64,000 bases of DNA from Sinomonas atrocyanea (lineage in GTDB: Bacteria > Actinomycetota > Actinomycetes > Actinomycetales > Micrococcaceae): the NCBI RefSeq assembly GCF_001577305.1, contig NZ_CP014518.1, positions 3,534,001 through 3,598,000 of the forward strand, given 5' to 3'. How positions within the stretch are numbered: the first letter of the stretch is position 1; the number at the start of each line of letters is the position of its first letter. The notes beneath the pieces were generated by a model, which worked only from the letters and a program-made list of their open reading frames with translations, was not told the DNA's origin and searched no databases. Below, in pieces: positions 32,525 through 39,419 of this stretch. A program made the position numbers and the translations under genes.

Positions 32525-33436
32525 ATGCCCTCCATCCGCCGCAGAGTCCGCCGTCTCTCGCGAAGGGACAAGATCGTTCTGACCCTCATGGTCGCGGTCC
32601 CGACCCTCATCGAGCTCGCGTTCGTCTGGCTGCCCACGCTCTTCTCGATCGGCCTCAGCTTCACCCGCTGGAATGGCCTCGACGTGAACGACATCCACGC
32701 CGCCGGGACCGACAACTACGCCTTCGTGGTCAAGGACTACCCGCCGTTCTGGCCGGCCGTCCAGCACAACGTGCTCTGGCTCGTCTTCCTCGCCCTCATC
32801 GCCACCCCGCTCGGGCTGCTGCTCGCGGTCCTCCTGGACCAGAAGATCCGTGGCAGCCGCATCTACCAGAGCATCTTCTTCGCCCCGGTCATGCTCTCCC
32901 TCGCGCTCGTCGGGGTCATCTGGCAGCTGTTCTACCAGCGCGACAACGGCCTGCTGAACTTCCTCCTCGGCACGGCGGGCACGCCCTCGGCCGTCGACTG
33001 GTTCGGCGACAGCAGCGTCAACATCTGGGCCGCGCTCGTCGCCGCGACCTGGCGCCACTCCGGCTACGTCATGCTCCTGTACCTGGCCGGCCTCAAGGGC
33101 GTCGACCCGGCGCTCAAGGAGGCCGCAGCCCTCGACGGCGCGAACGCGGCGCAGACCTTCTTCCGCGTCATCTTCCCGGCCATGCGGCCCATCAACATCG
33201 TCATCGTGGTCATCACGATCATCGAGTCGCTGCGCGCCTTCGACATCGTCTACGTCATCAACCGCGGCACGAACGGCCTCGAGCTGATCTCCGCCCTCGT
33301 CATCCAGAACCTCGTCGGCGAAGGCCAGGTGATCGGCGTCGGCTCTGCCCTCGCCACCATCCTGCTCGTGATCTCCCTCGTGCCGATCACGTTCTACCTC
33401 TCGCGCACCTTCGGGAAGGAGGCCAAGGAATCATGA
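32525..33436 (+). CDS. ABC sugar transporter permease, MalF type
   Basis: A 303-residue membrane protein with six predicted helices, the first at IVLTLMVAVPTLIELAFVWLP. The EAA coupling loop reads EAAALDGANAAQTFFRVIFPAM near residue 205. It pairs with the second permease. ATG 32525 was chosen over 32483 because CAGGA lies before it and the family starts with a short basic segment. Its stop overlaps the next start (ATGA). Confidence 0.93.
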   Translation: MPSIRRRVRRLSRRDKIVLTLMVAVPTLIELAFVWLPTLFSIGLSFTRWNGLDVNDIHAAGTDNYAFVVKDYPPFWPAVQHNVLWLVFLALIATPLGLLLAVLLDQKIRGSRIYQSIFFAPVMLSLALVGVIWQLFYQRDNGLLNFLLGTAGTPSAVDWFGDSSVNIWAALVAATWRHSGYVMLLYLAGLKGVDPALKEAAALDGANAAQTFFRVIFPAMRPINIVIVVITIIESLRAFDIVYVINRGTNGLELISALVIQNLVGEGQVIGVGSALATILLVISLVPITFYLSRTFGKEAKES

Positions 33437-34341
33437 CCACGCTCACGACTCCCCGTCTGGCCCGCACCGCCGCCGAGCCGGCCGGCTCGAGGCCCAAGCG
33501 CCACTACGCTACCCACCTCGTGCTCATCGTCCTGGCCGTCATGTGGCTCCTGCCCCTGGGCTGGTCCCTCTACACGGCCCTGCGGCCCATCGAGTCGACC
33601 AACGCGCACGGGTACTTCAGCATCGCCGGCCCGTACAACTTCGACAACTTCGTCACCGCGTGGAACCAGGGCGGGTTCTCGAAGTACTTCTGGAACTCCG
33701 CGCTCATCACCGTGCCCACGGTGATCCTGACCCTGTTCTTCGCCTCGCTCATGGCGTTCGCGGTCAGCCGGGTGAGCTGGAAGTTCAACATCGCCCTGCT
33801 CATCCTCTTCACCGCCGGCAACCTGCTCCCGCCGCAGGTCCTCGCGGCGCCGCTGTTCCAGATGTTCAAACACCTCGAGCTGCCCTACTGGTTCAGCGAC
33901 TCGGGGTCGCTGCTCAACACCTACATCTCCGTGATCGTGGTGGACACAGCGTTCCAGATCGGCTTCTGCACCTTCGTGCTGTCGAACTACATGAAGGCGC
34001 TCTCGCATGACCTCACCGAGGCCGCCCTCGTGGACGGCGCCGGGATCTGGACCCAGTACTGGTCCATCATCATGCCCCTGTGCCGGCCGGCGTTCGCGGC
34101 CCTGGGCACCCTCGAGGTCATCTTCATCTACAACGACTTCTTCTGGCCCCTGCTGTTCATCCAGAACGGCGACCGGCTCCCGGTGACCACCGCCATCAAC
34201 AACCTCCAGGGCGTCTTCCTCAGCAACTACAACCTGCTCGCCGCGGGGGCCACCATCACCGTCATCCCGACCCTCATCATCTACCTCGTGCTGCAGCGCC
34301 AGTTCGTGGCAGGCCTGACGCTCGGCTCGAGCAAGGGCTGA
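33433..34341 (+). CDS. ABC sugar transporter permease, MalG type
   Basis: A 302-residue membrane protein with six predicted helices (first at HLVLIVLAVMWLLPLGWSLY). The EAA loop is EAALVDGAGIWTQYWSIIMPL near residue 200. Together with the preceding permease it forms the channel of a CUT1-type importer. No ATPase gene is in the cluster, so a shared MsmK/MsiK-type ATPase encoded elsewhere is expected. The DeoR-type gene starts 3 bp after its stop. Confidence 0.93.
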   Translation: MTTLTTPRLARTAAEPAGSRPKRHYATHLVLIVLAVMWLLPLGWSLYTALRPIESTNAHGYFSIAGPYNFDNFVTAWNQGGFSKYFWNSALITVPTVILTLFFASLMAFAVSRVSWKFNIALLILFTAGNLLPPQVLAAPLFQMFKHLELPYWFSDSGSLLNTYISVIVVDTAFQIGFCTFVLSNYMKALSHDLTEAALVDGAGIWTQYWSIIMPLCRPAFAALGTLEVIFIYNDFFWPLLFIQNGDRLPVTTAINNLQGVFLSNYNLLAAGATITVIPTLIIYLVLQRQFVAGLTLGSSKG

Positions 34342-34343
34342 CG

Positions 34344-35123
34344 ATGCTTGCAGCAGCGCGCCACACCGCAATCCTCGACGCCGTCCAGCGCGAGGGCGTC
34401 GTGAAGGTCGCCGACCTCGCCCAGCGCCTCGGGGTCTCGGCCGTGACGATCCGTCGGGACATCGACGCCCTCAGCGACGCGGGGCTGCTGACCCGCGTCC
34501 ACGGCGGCGTCATGGTCCCCGGCGAGGGCGGCACGCACGAGCCCGGCTTCGCCCTCAAGTCGACCCAGCACCTCGAGGCGAAGGAGGCGATCGCCCTCGA
34601 GGCGGCCGCCCTCGTCACCGAGGACATGGCCGTGGGGGTGACGGCGGGCTCCACCACGTGGGTGCTCGCGAAGGCACTCGCGGCCGGGCCGCGCATCACC
34701 GTCCTGACGAACTCCGTGCGGGTCATGGAGGCGTTCAGCACCTCGACCTCCGGCTCCACGGTCCTGCTGACCGGGGGCCAGCGCACTCCCTCGGACGCGC
34801 TCGTCGGGCCGCTCGCGACGGCGTCGATCCGGCGCCTCCACCTCGACCTCCTCTTCCTGGGCGTCCACGGGATGGACGAGAACGCGGGGTTCACCACCCC
34901 GAACCTGCTCGAGGCGGAGGCCAACCAGGCCTTCGCCGCGGCGGCCCGGCGCGTCGTCGTCGTCGCCGACCACAGCAAGTGGGGCGTCCAGGGCATCGGG
35001 AGCATCTGCGGCCTCGAGGAGGCGGACTGCCTCGTCACCGACAGCGGCCTGCCGCGCGCGGCCATCTCGCACCTGCGGGACCGGATCCCCTCGGTGCGGG
35101 TCGCGGGGGCGTCCGCGGCCTGA
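34344..35123 (+). CDS. DeoR/GlpR-family transcriptional regulator
   Basis: A 259-residue regulator. The N-terminal HTH (RHTAILDAVQREGVVKVADLAQRLGVSAVTIRRDIDAL, residues about 6-43) is followed by the DeoR sensor domain with the sugar-phosphate pocket motifs VGVTAGSTTWVLAKAL, VLTNSV and FLGVHGMDENAGFTTP. DeoR proteins usually sense phosphorylated sugars. As last gene of the transport operon it is placed to repress the operon and the GH42 gene through the 31-bp element shared by both promoters. The ATG at 34344 is the family start; an upstream frame overlaps the permease gene. Confidence 0.9.
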   Translation: MLAAARHTAILDAVQREGVVKVADLAQRLGVSAVTIRRDIDALSDAGLLTRVHGGVMVPGEGGTHEPGFALKSTQHLEAKEAIALEAAALVTEDMAVGVTAGSTTWVLAKALAAGPRITVLTNSVRVMEAFSTSTSGSTVLLTGGQRTPSDALVGPLATASIRRLHLDLLFLGVHGMDENAGFTTPNLLEAEANQAFAAAARRVVVVADHSKWGVQGIGSICGLEEADCLVTDSGLPRAAISHLRDRIPSVRVAGASAA

Positions 35124-35188
35124 GTTCCCCCAGCGTCACGCGCCGGGGGCAGGCCGCCACGGAGGGCAGGCACGGCGCCGGGCTCGCC

Positions 35189-35194
35189 TACAGT
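35189..35194 (+). promoter_or_regulatory. Probable leaderless -10 box for aroQ
   Basis: TACAGT ends 6 nt before the ATG at 35201 and no ribosome binding site is present. Confidence 0.55.
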
Positions 35195-35200
35195 GAACCC

Positions 35201-35668
35201 ATGGAACAGACCCGCGGCACCGTCCTCGTCCTCAACGGCCCCAACCTGAACCTCCTGGGCACCCGCGAGCCGGAGAAGTACGGCACGCACACCCTCGCGG
35301 ACATCGAGCGGCTGTGCGCCGAGGCCGCGGAGGCCCAGGGCCTCGCCGCGGAGTGCTTCCAGTCGAACCACGAGGGCGCGCTCGTGGACGCGATCCACGC
35401 CGCCCGCGGGACGGCCCTCGGGATCGTGCTCAACGCGGGCGCCTACACGCACACGTCGGTGGCGATCCGGGATGCGGTCGCGGCCGTCCAGCTGCCGCTC
35501 GTGGAGGTGCACATCACCAACGTCCACGCCCGGGAGCCGTTCCGGCACCACTCCTACCTCAGCGACATCGCCAAGGCGGTGATCGCGGGGGCCGGGGTGC
35601 TCGGCTACCGGTTCGCGATCGAGTACCTCGCCGACCTCACGGCGACCCGCAGGCCGCTGGACGTCTAG
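35201..35668 (+). CDS. aroQ: Type II 3-dehydroquinate dehydratase
   Basis: A 155-residue enzyme of the shikimate pathway. LVLNGPNLNLLGTREPEKYG holds the Asn/Arg/Tyr active-site loop (catalytic Tyr in EKYG), QSNHEGALVDAIH the second site, LNAGAYTHTSVAIRDA the third, and VEVHITNVHAREPFRHHSY the catalytic His region. The size is typical (145-160). Its stop directly abuts the stop of the convergent MarP-type gene with no spacer. Type II enzymes can also serve quinate breakdown, but no quinate genes are near. Confidence 0.95.
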   Translation: MEQTRGTVLVLNGPNLNLLGTREPEKYGTHTLADIERLCAEAAEAQGLAAECFQSNHEGALVDAIHAARGTALGIVLNAGAYTHTSVAIRDAVAAVQLPLVEVHITNVHAREPFRHHSYLSDIAKAVIAGAGVLGYRFAIEYLADLTATRRPLDV

Positions 35669-36841
35669 CTACTTCCGCGTGCACACGCCCGGCTGGACGG
35701 GCTGGCTCAGGCCGGGAGCCTTCGACGCCACGGGGGCGAGCTCGTCCATGGTGATCGCGTAGCCCACGTTCGCCGTGGAATCGCTCTTGGCGAAGACCAC
35801 GCCGGTCACACGGCCGTCGAGCGTCATCAGCGGGCCTCCCGAGTTGCCCTGCTGGACGTTGCCGGAGATCTGGTAGACGGTCTTGGGCACCTGGTTGGTG
35901 CCGTAGATGTCCGGGGCGAGCACCGTCGTCGTGCCCTGCACCACGGCGGGGCGCAGCTGGTAGGGGCCGCCGAGGGGGTAGCCGCCGAACGCGGCGGAGG
36001 TGCCGGCCGGGCTCGTCCCGGTCAGCTGCAGCGGCGCGACGTTCAGGCCGTCCACGGCCACCACGGCGAGATCGTGGACCGCGTCGAAGTACACCACCCG
36101 GCCGCTGCGGGCCCCGCCGCCGGGAAGCTCGACGACGGGCTCGCTCACCCCCGCCACGACGTGCGCGTTGGTGACGATCCGCCCCGGGGACACGACGAAC
36201 CCGGAGCCCGTCTGGTTCTGGCCGCACTGGTAGGCGGTGCCGGTGATCCGCAGGATGGACGGCGCGGCGCTGCGCAGCGCCGCGGTGTCCACGGAGTCCG
36301 GGACCTTGACCGGCTGGGCCGGGGCGATGCCCTCGATCAGCTTCGGCAGGCCGTCGCCGATCACGAAGGCACGCAGGGCGGCGGCCTGCTCCTTCACGGG
36401 ATCCGGCGTCGCGTCGTCGAGCGCCCGGACCACGGCGGAGCCGGCGATCTGCTGCGTGAGCAGCGGCACGCCCATGCTCGAGACGGTGAAGGCGGTCATC
36501 GAGATCACGAGCGCCGCAACCACCACGCTGACCACCCCGCCGAGGCCGCGGTCGACGGCGGTGGCCCCCTTCCAGCGGATCCCCCGGCGGATGCGCTGGC
36601 CGATCGCGGAGCCGACGGCGTTGCCCGCGGCCATGAGCAGGACCGCCGTGATGATGATCCCGGCCGCGCGCCAGCCGCCGGGTGCGAGCCACCCGCTCAC
36701 GAGCGGGACGGCAAAGAAGGCGGCCACGCCACCGGCGACGAAGCCGAGGATGCCACTGAGGCTCACGACGAACCCCGCGCGGATCCCGTTGAGGAGGTAG
36801 CCCACGAGAACGAGCACGAGGAGGACGTCGAGGAGATTCAT
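35669..36841 (-). CDS. marP: MarP-type membrane serine protease
   Basis: A 390-residue protein with four N-terminal helices of the CvpA type (LLDVLLVLVLVGYLLNGIRAG onward to about residue 125) and a periplasm-facing trypsin-like protease. The triad reads H227 in TNAHVV, D257 in HDLAVV and S334 in GNSGGP. Mycobacterial MarP (Rv3671c) protects against acid and controls cell-wall hydrolase activity; the same role is plausible here. Two mature-domain cysteines (AYQCGQN and GVCTRK) may form the regulatory disulfide. A TAGACT box lies 7 nt before the ATG. Confidence 0.92.
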   Translation of the reverse strand: MNLLDVLLVLVLVGYLLNGIRAGFVVSLSGILGFVAGGVAAFFAVPLVSGWLAPGGWRAAGIIITAVLLMAAGNAVGSAIGQRIRRGIRWKGATAVDRGLGGVVSVVVAALVISMTAFTVSSMGVPLLTQQIAGSAVVRALDDATPDPVKEQAAALRAFVIGDGLPKLIEGIAPAQPVKVPDSVDTAALRSAAPSILRITGTAYQCGQNQTGSGFVVSPGRIVTNAHVVAGVSEPVVELPGGGARSGRVVYFDAVHDLAVVAVDGLNVAPLQLTGTSPAGTSAAFGGYPLGGPYQLRPAVVQGTTTVLAPDIYGTNQVPKTVYQISGNVQQGNSGGPLMTLDGRVTGVVFAKSDSTANVGYAITMDELAPVASKAPGLSQPVQPGVCTRK

Positions 36842-36848
36842 CCTGGGC

Positions 36849-36854
36849 AGTCTA
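36849..36854 (-). promoter_or_regulatory. Probable leaderless -10 box for marP
   Basis: TAGACT on the minus strand ends 7 nt before the ATG at 36841. The same hexamer precedes the PBP and asparaginase genes. Confidence 0.55.
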
Positions 36855-37021
36855 CCGACGGGTCCTGACCCCTCACTGGGAGGCCGGTGCGCCCCTGGCG
36901 GCGCGTCCTTGCGCGGGCTGTGTGCTGTGTCGCCTGCCAAGTTCGTCACAAAAGGTCCGCGGTATCTGAAACAATGAGCCCAGCGCAAGCAAGCGAATGC
37001 AACTGACACTAGGAGACTGAA

Positions 37022-37699
37022 TTGGACCTCGAGGTACTGCGCCGCGCACCGCTCTTCGCCACGCTCGACGACGAAGGGTTCCGCCTGCTGACGGATGAGC
37101 TCACCGAGGTGGACCTGTCCCGGGGCGCGTCGGTGTTCCGCGAAGGCGACCAGGGCGACCAGCTCTACTTCATCGTCTCCGGCAAGGTGAAGCTCGGCCG
37201 CACCTCCCCCGACGGCCGCGAGTCCCTCGTGGCGATCCTCGGCCCCGGCGAGCTCTTCGGCGAGATGGCCCTGTTCGACCCGGCGCCCCGCAACGCCACC
37301 GCGACGGCCGTCTCCGAGACCCGCCTCGCCGGGCTGAAGAACGAGGCCCTCGTGGCGCTCCTGCGGTCCCGCCCGGAGGTCTCCGCGCAGCTGCTGCAGG
37401 CCCTCGCCCGCCGCCTGCGCCGCACCAACGACTCGCTCTCGGATCTCGTGTTCTCGGACGTCCCCGGCCGCGTCGCGAAGGCCCTGCTGGACCTGGCCGA
37501 CCGCTTCGGCCGCCCGGCGACCGACGGCGTGCTCGTGGCCCACGAGCTCACCCAGGAGGAGCTCGCCCAGCTGGTGGGCGCCTCCCGCGAGACGGTCAAC
37601 AAGGCCCTGGCCGAGTTCGTCCAGCGCGGCTGGATCCGGCTCGAGGCGCGCGCCGTCGTGATCCTGGACATGCAGCGCCTGCGCCAGCGCTCCCGCTGA
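37022..37699 (+). CDS. crp: Crp/Fnr-family cAMP receptor regulator
   Basis: A 225-residue Crp (also called GlxR in corynebacteria). The cyclic-nucleotide domain has GDQGDQLYFIVSGKVKL and the phosphate cassette LFGEMALFDPAPRNATATA near residue 80; the C-helix leads to the HTH TQEELAQLVGASRETVNKALAEFVQRG near 180. The HTH residues R-E-T-x-x-K are those that read TGTGA half-sites. Start is TTG after AGGAG. Three well-matched Crp sites lie in this window, upstream of acs, the GH42 gene and the ABC importer. Confidence 0.95.
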   Translation: MDLEVLRRAPLFATLDDEGFRLLTDELTEVDLSRGASVFREGDQGDQLYFIVSGKVKLGRTSPDGRESLVAILGPGELFGEMALFDPAPRNATATAVSETRLAGLKNEALVALLRSRPEVSAQLLQALARRLRRTNDSLSDLVFSDVPGRVAKALLDLADRFGRPATDGVLVAHELTQEELAQLVGASRETVNKALAEFVQRGWIRLEARAVVILDMQRLRQRSR

Positions 37700-37730
37700 G
37701 CGCGGCTCCCGCTGAGCCCTAAGAACACCA

Positions 37731-37766
37731 GGAAGGAGCCGGACCCTGCGGGGTCCGGCTCCTTCC
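37731..37766 (+). terminator. Strong terminator after crp
   Basis: GGAAGGAGCCGGACCC (37731-37746) pairs perfectly with 37751-37766 around TGCG. A T-containing tract (TTGT) follows. It also faces the convergent NUDIX gene. Confidence 0.85.
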
Positions 37767-37805
37767 TTGTGCGCTGCTTCCTGGCGTCGCCCGGCCCTGC
37801 CTGCG

Positions 37806-38744
37806 CTAGGCCTGCTCGCCCGGACGGGCGACGGCGCGCAGCGCCTCGGTCGGCGGCGCGACGGCCCCCGGGGCCGTCACCTCAAGGTAGAGCTGGCCGG
37901 CGTCCTCGACGAGCTCGGCCTGGTAGACGTGGTTGCTCCGCTTGAGGTTGAGGTAGGCGATGCAGCCCCTGGCCTTGGCCATCTTGGCGAGGATGATCTC
38001 GGTGGCGGGCACGAGCAGCTCGGGCAGGGCGAGGCCGCGGGTGTCCGGCTCGCCCACCTCGTCGCCCAGGGCGCTCGTCTCCTTCTCCGCCATGATCGTC
38101 GCGGCGCTCACCCATTGGCCCCACACGCCCTTGCTCGGCAGGAGGGTCGGGGTCTGCCCGACGGGAAGCGTGGCGGCGAAGTAGCGCGTGTCGAACCGGC
38201 GGTGCGCGAAGTCCGGGGTCACCCAGTGCACGAGGGAGCGCAGCAGGTCGGTGCGAAGGCCCAGCCCGCGCTTGGCGAGCAGTTCGGCGAAGCCGATCTC
38301 CTGGCCGGCGAGGGCCTCGCGCGCGCGGACCCAGTCGGCGGTGCTGGTGCCCTCGACCACCACCGATTCGTCGGATCCGGCCAGGAGCACCCCGGTCTCC
38401 TCGAACAGCTCGCGGATGGCGGCGACCACGTGGACCCTGGCCAGGGCGTAGTCGTCGGTGCCGAGGATCTCCGCCCACTGGCCCACGGAGGGCCCGAACC
38501 AGTCGAAGGAGTCCTGGTCGGCGTTCTCCACCGAACCGCCCGGGAAGGCGACGACCCCGAGGGGCGAGTCTCCGGTGCGGTAGGTGAGCCACGTCTCGGT
38601 GCCGTCGGGGGCGTCCCGCACGAGCGCGACGGAGGAGGCGAGCCGGGGCTTGCGCGGGGCGCGGTCGGCCTCATCGAGCCAGCTGCGGGCCGCGCCCTGC
38701 AGGCGCTTGGGCAGGGTGAAACGGCGCCTAGGCGAAGTCAGCAA
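37806..38744 (-). CDS. NUDIX hydrolase family protein
   Basis: A 312-residue protein. FPGGSVENAD starts the NUDIX region, but about 35 residues are inserted before AAIRELFEETGVLLAG, which supplies the REx2EExG catalytic helix (near residue 112). This split arrangement is typical of the NUDT19-like group, some of which hydrolyse CoA esters. The only start that keeps the usual N-terminus is TTG at 38744, inside the end of ridA (17-bp overlap), so translation is coupled. Confidence 0.82.
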   Translation of the reverse strand: MLTSPRRRFTLPKRLQGAARSWLDEADRAPRKPRLASSVALVRDAPDGTETWLTYRTGDSPLGVVAFPGGSVENADQDSFDWFGPSVGQWAEILGTDDYALARVHVVAAIRELFEETGVLLAGSDESVVVEGTSTADWVRAREALAGQEIGFAELLAKRGLGLRTDLLRSLVHWVTPDFAHRRFDTRYFAATLPVGQTPTLLPSKGVWGQWVSAATIMAEKETSALGDEVGEPDTRGLALPELLVPATEIILAKMAKARGCIAYLNLKRSNHVYQAELVEDAGQLYLEVTAPGAVAPPTEALRAVARPGEQA

Positions 38745-39228
38745 TCAGCTCAACCTCCACTGGGGCGTCGAGCGGCAGGACCGCGACGCCGACGGCGGAG
38801 CGGGCATGCGTGCCGGCCTCGCCGAAGATCTTGCCGAGCAGCTCCGAGGCGCCGTTGACGACGCCGGGCTGCCCCGTGAACTGCGGGTCGGAGGCGACGA
38901 AGCCCACGACCTTGACGATGCGCGTGACGCGGTCGAGGTCACCGATCTGGGCCTTGACCGCGGCGAGCGCGTTGATGATGCACACCTCGGCGTACGCCTT
39001 GGCGTCCTCGGGGCTCACCTCCGCCCCGACCTTGCCGGTGGCGGGGAGCTTGCCGGAGATGAAGGGCAGCTGGCCGGAGGTGTAGACGGTCGAGCCGCTC
39101 ACCACCGCCGGGACGTAGGCGGCCACGGGGGCGGCGACCTCGGGCAGGCTCAGACCCAGGTCAGCGAGGCGGCGCTCGACGGCGCTGCTCACCTCAGCCT
39201 GTGTCGGCGCGGTCTGCTCCTGGCTCAT
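38728..39228 (-). CDS. RidA family protein (enamine/imine deaminase-like)
   Basis: A 166-residue member of the YjgF/YER057c/UK114 family, which removes reactive imine intermediates. SGSTVYTSGQLPF, IINALAAVKAQIGDLDRVTRIVKVVGFVAS and the closing ARSAVGVAVLPLDAPVEVELIADFA are the family core. The arginine normally needed for catalysis (before the VAVLPL strand, here HARSAVG) is present. The N-terminal 20 residues are extra. It is read as the middle gene of DUF4177-ridA-NUDIX, as in M. tuberculosis Rv3678c and Rv3678A. Confidence 0.9.
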   Translation of the reverse strand: MSQEQTAPTQAEVSSAVERRLADLGLSLPEVAAPVAAYVPAVVSGSTVYTSGQLPFISGKLPATGKVGAEVSPEDAKAYAEVCIINALAAVKAQIGDLDRVTRIVKVVGFVASDPQFTGQPGVVNGASELLGKIFGEAGTHARSAVGVAVLPLDAPVEVELIADFA

Positions 39229-39383
39229 GCCTGCTTCTCCCTCTTCATGTACGCGACGAGTCCGTTTCCGCCCGGGCCCGGGACCACCTGGACGAGCTCC
39301 CAGCCGTCCTCTCCCCACTGGTCGAGGATCTGCTTCGTCGCATGGACGATGAGCGGCACGGTGGCGTATTCCCAGGCGGTCAT
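39225..39383 (-). CDS. Small DUF4177 protein
   Basis: A 52-residue protein, MTAWEYATVPLIVHATKQ then an acidic middle (DQWGEDGWELVQVVPGP) and a basic end (MKREKQA). The pattern matches DUF4177, a small beta-alpha-beta domain, and the gene is the counterpart of Rv3678A next to ridA. The stop overlaps the ridA start (ATGA). Its function is unknown; the tight coupling suggests it supports the RidA protein. Confidence 0.85.
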   Translation of the reverse strand: MTAWEYATVPLIVHATKQILDQWGEDGWELVQVVPGPGGNGLVAYMKREKQA

Positions 39384-39406
39384 GAGCCCAGATTAGCCCC
39401 TCCCGT

Positions 39407-39412
39407 TAGACT
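39407..39412 (+). promoter_or_regulatory. Probable leaderless -10 box for the PBP gene
   Basis: TAGACT ends 7 nt before the ATG at 39420 with no ribosome binding site. Confidence 0.55.
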
Positions 39413-39419
39413 GGCCCAC

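Noticed and set aside
34277..35551. Minus-strand frames opposite the DeoR-type gene and aroQ
   Set aside because: Shadows of two recognisable genes on the other strand.
36900..37021. TTCGTC/TATCTG as the crp promoter
   Set aside because: Spacing of 15 bp and poor matches; no Crp site was found in the spacer to support autoregulation.
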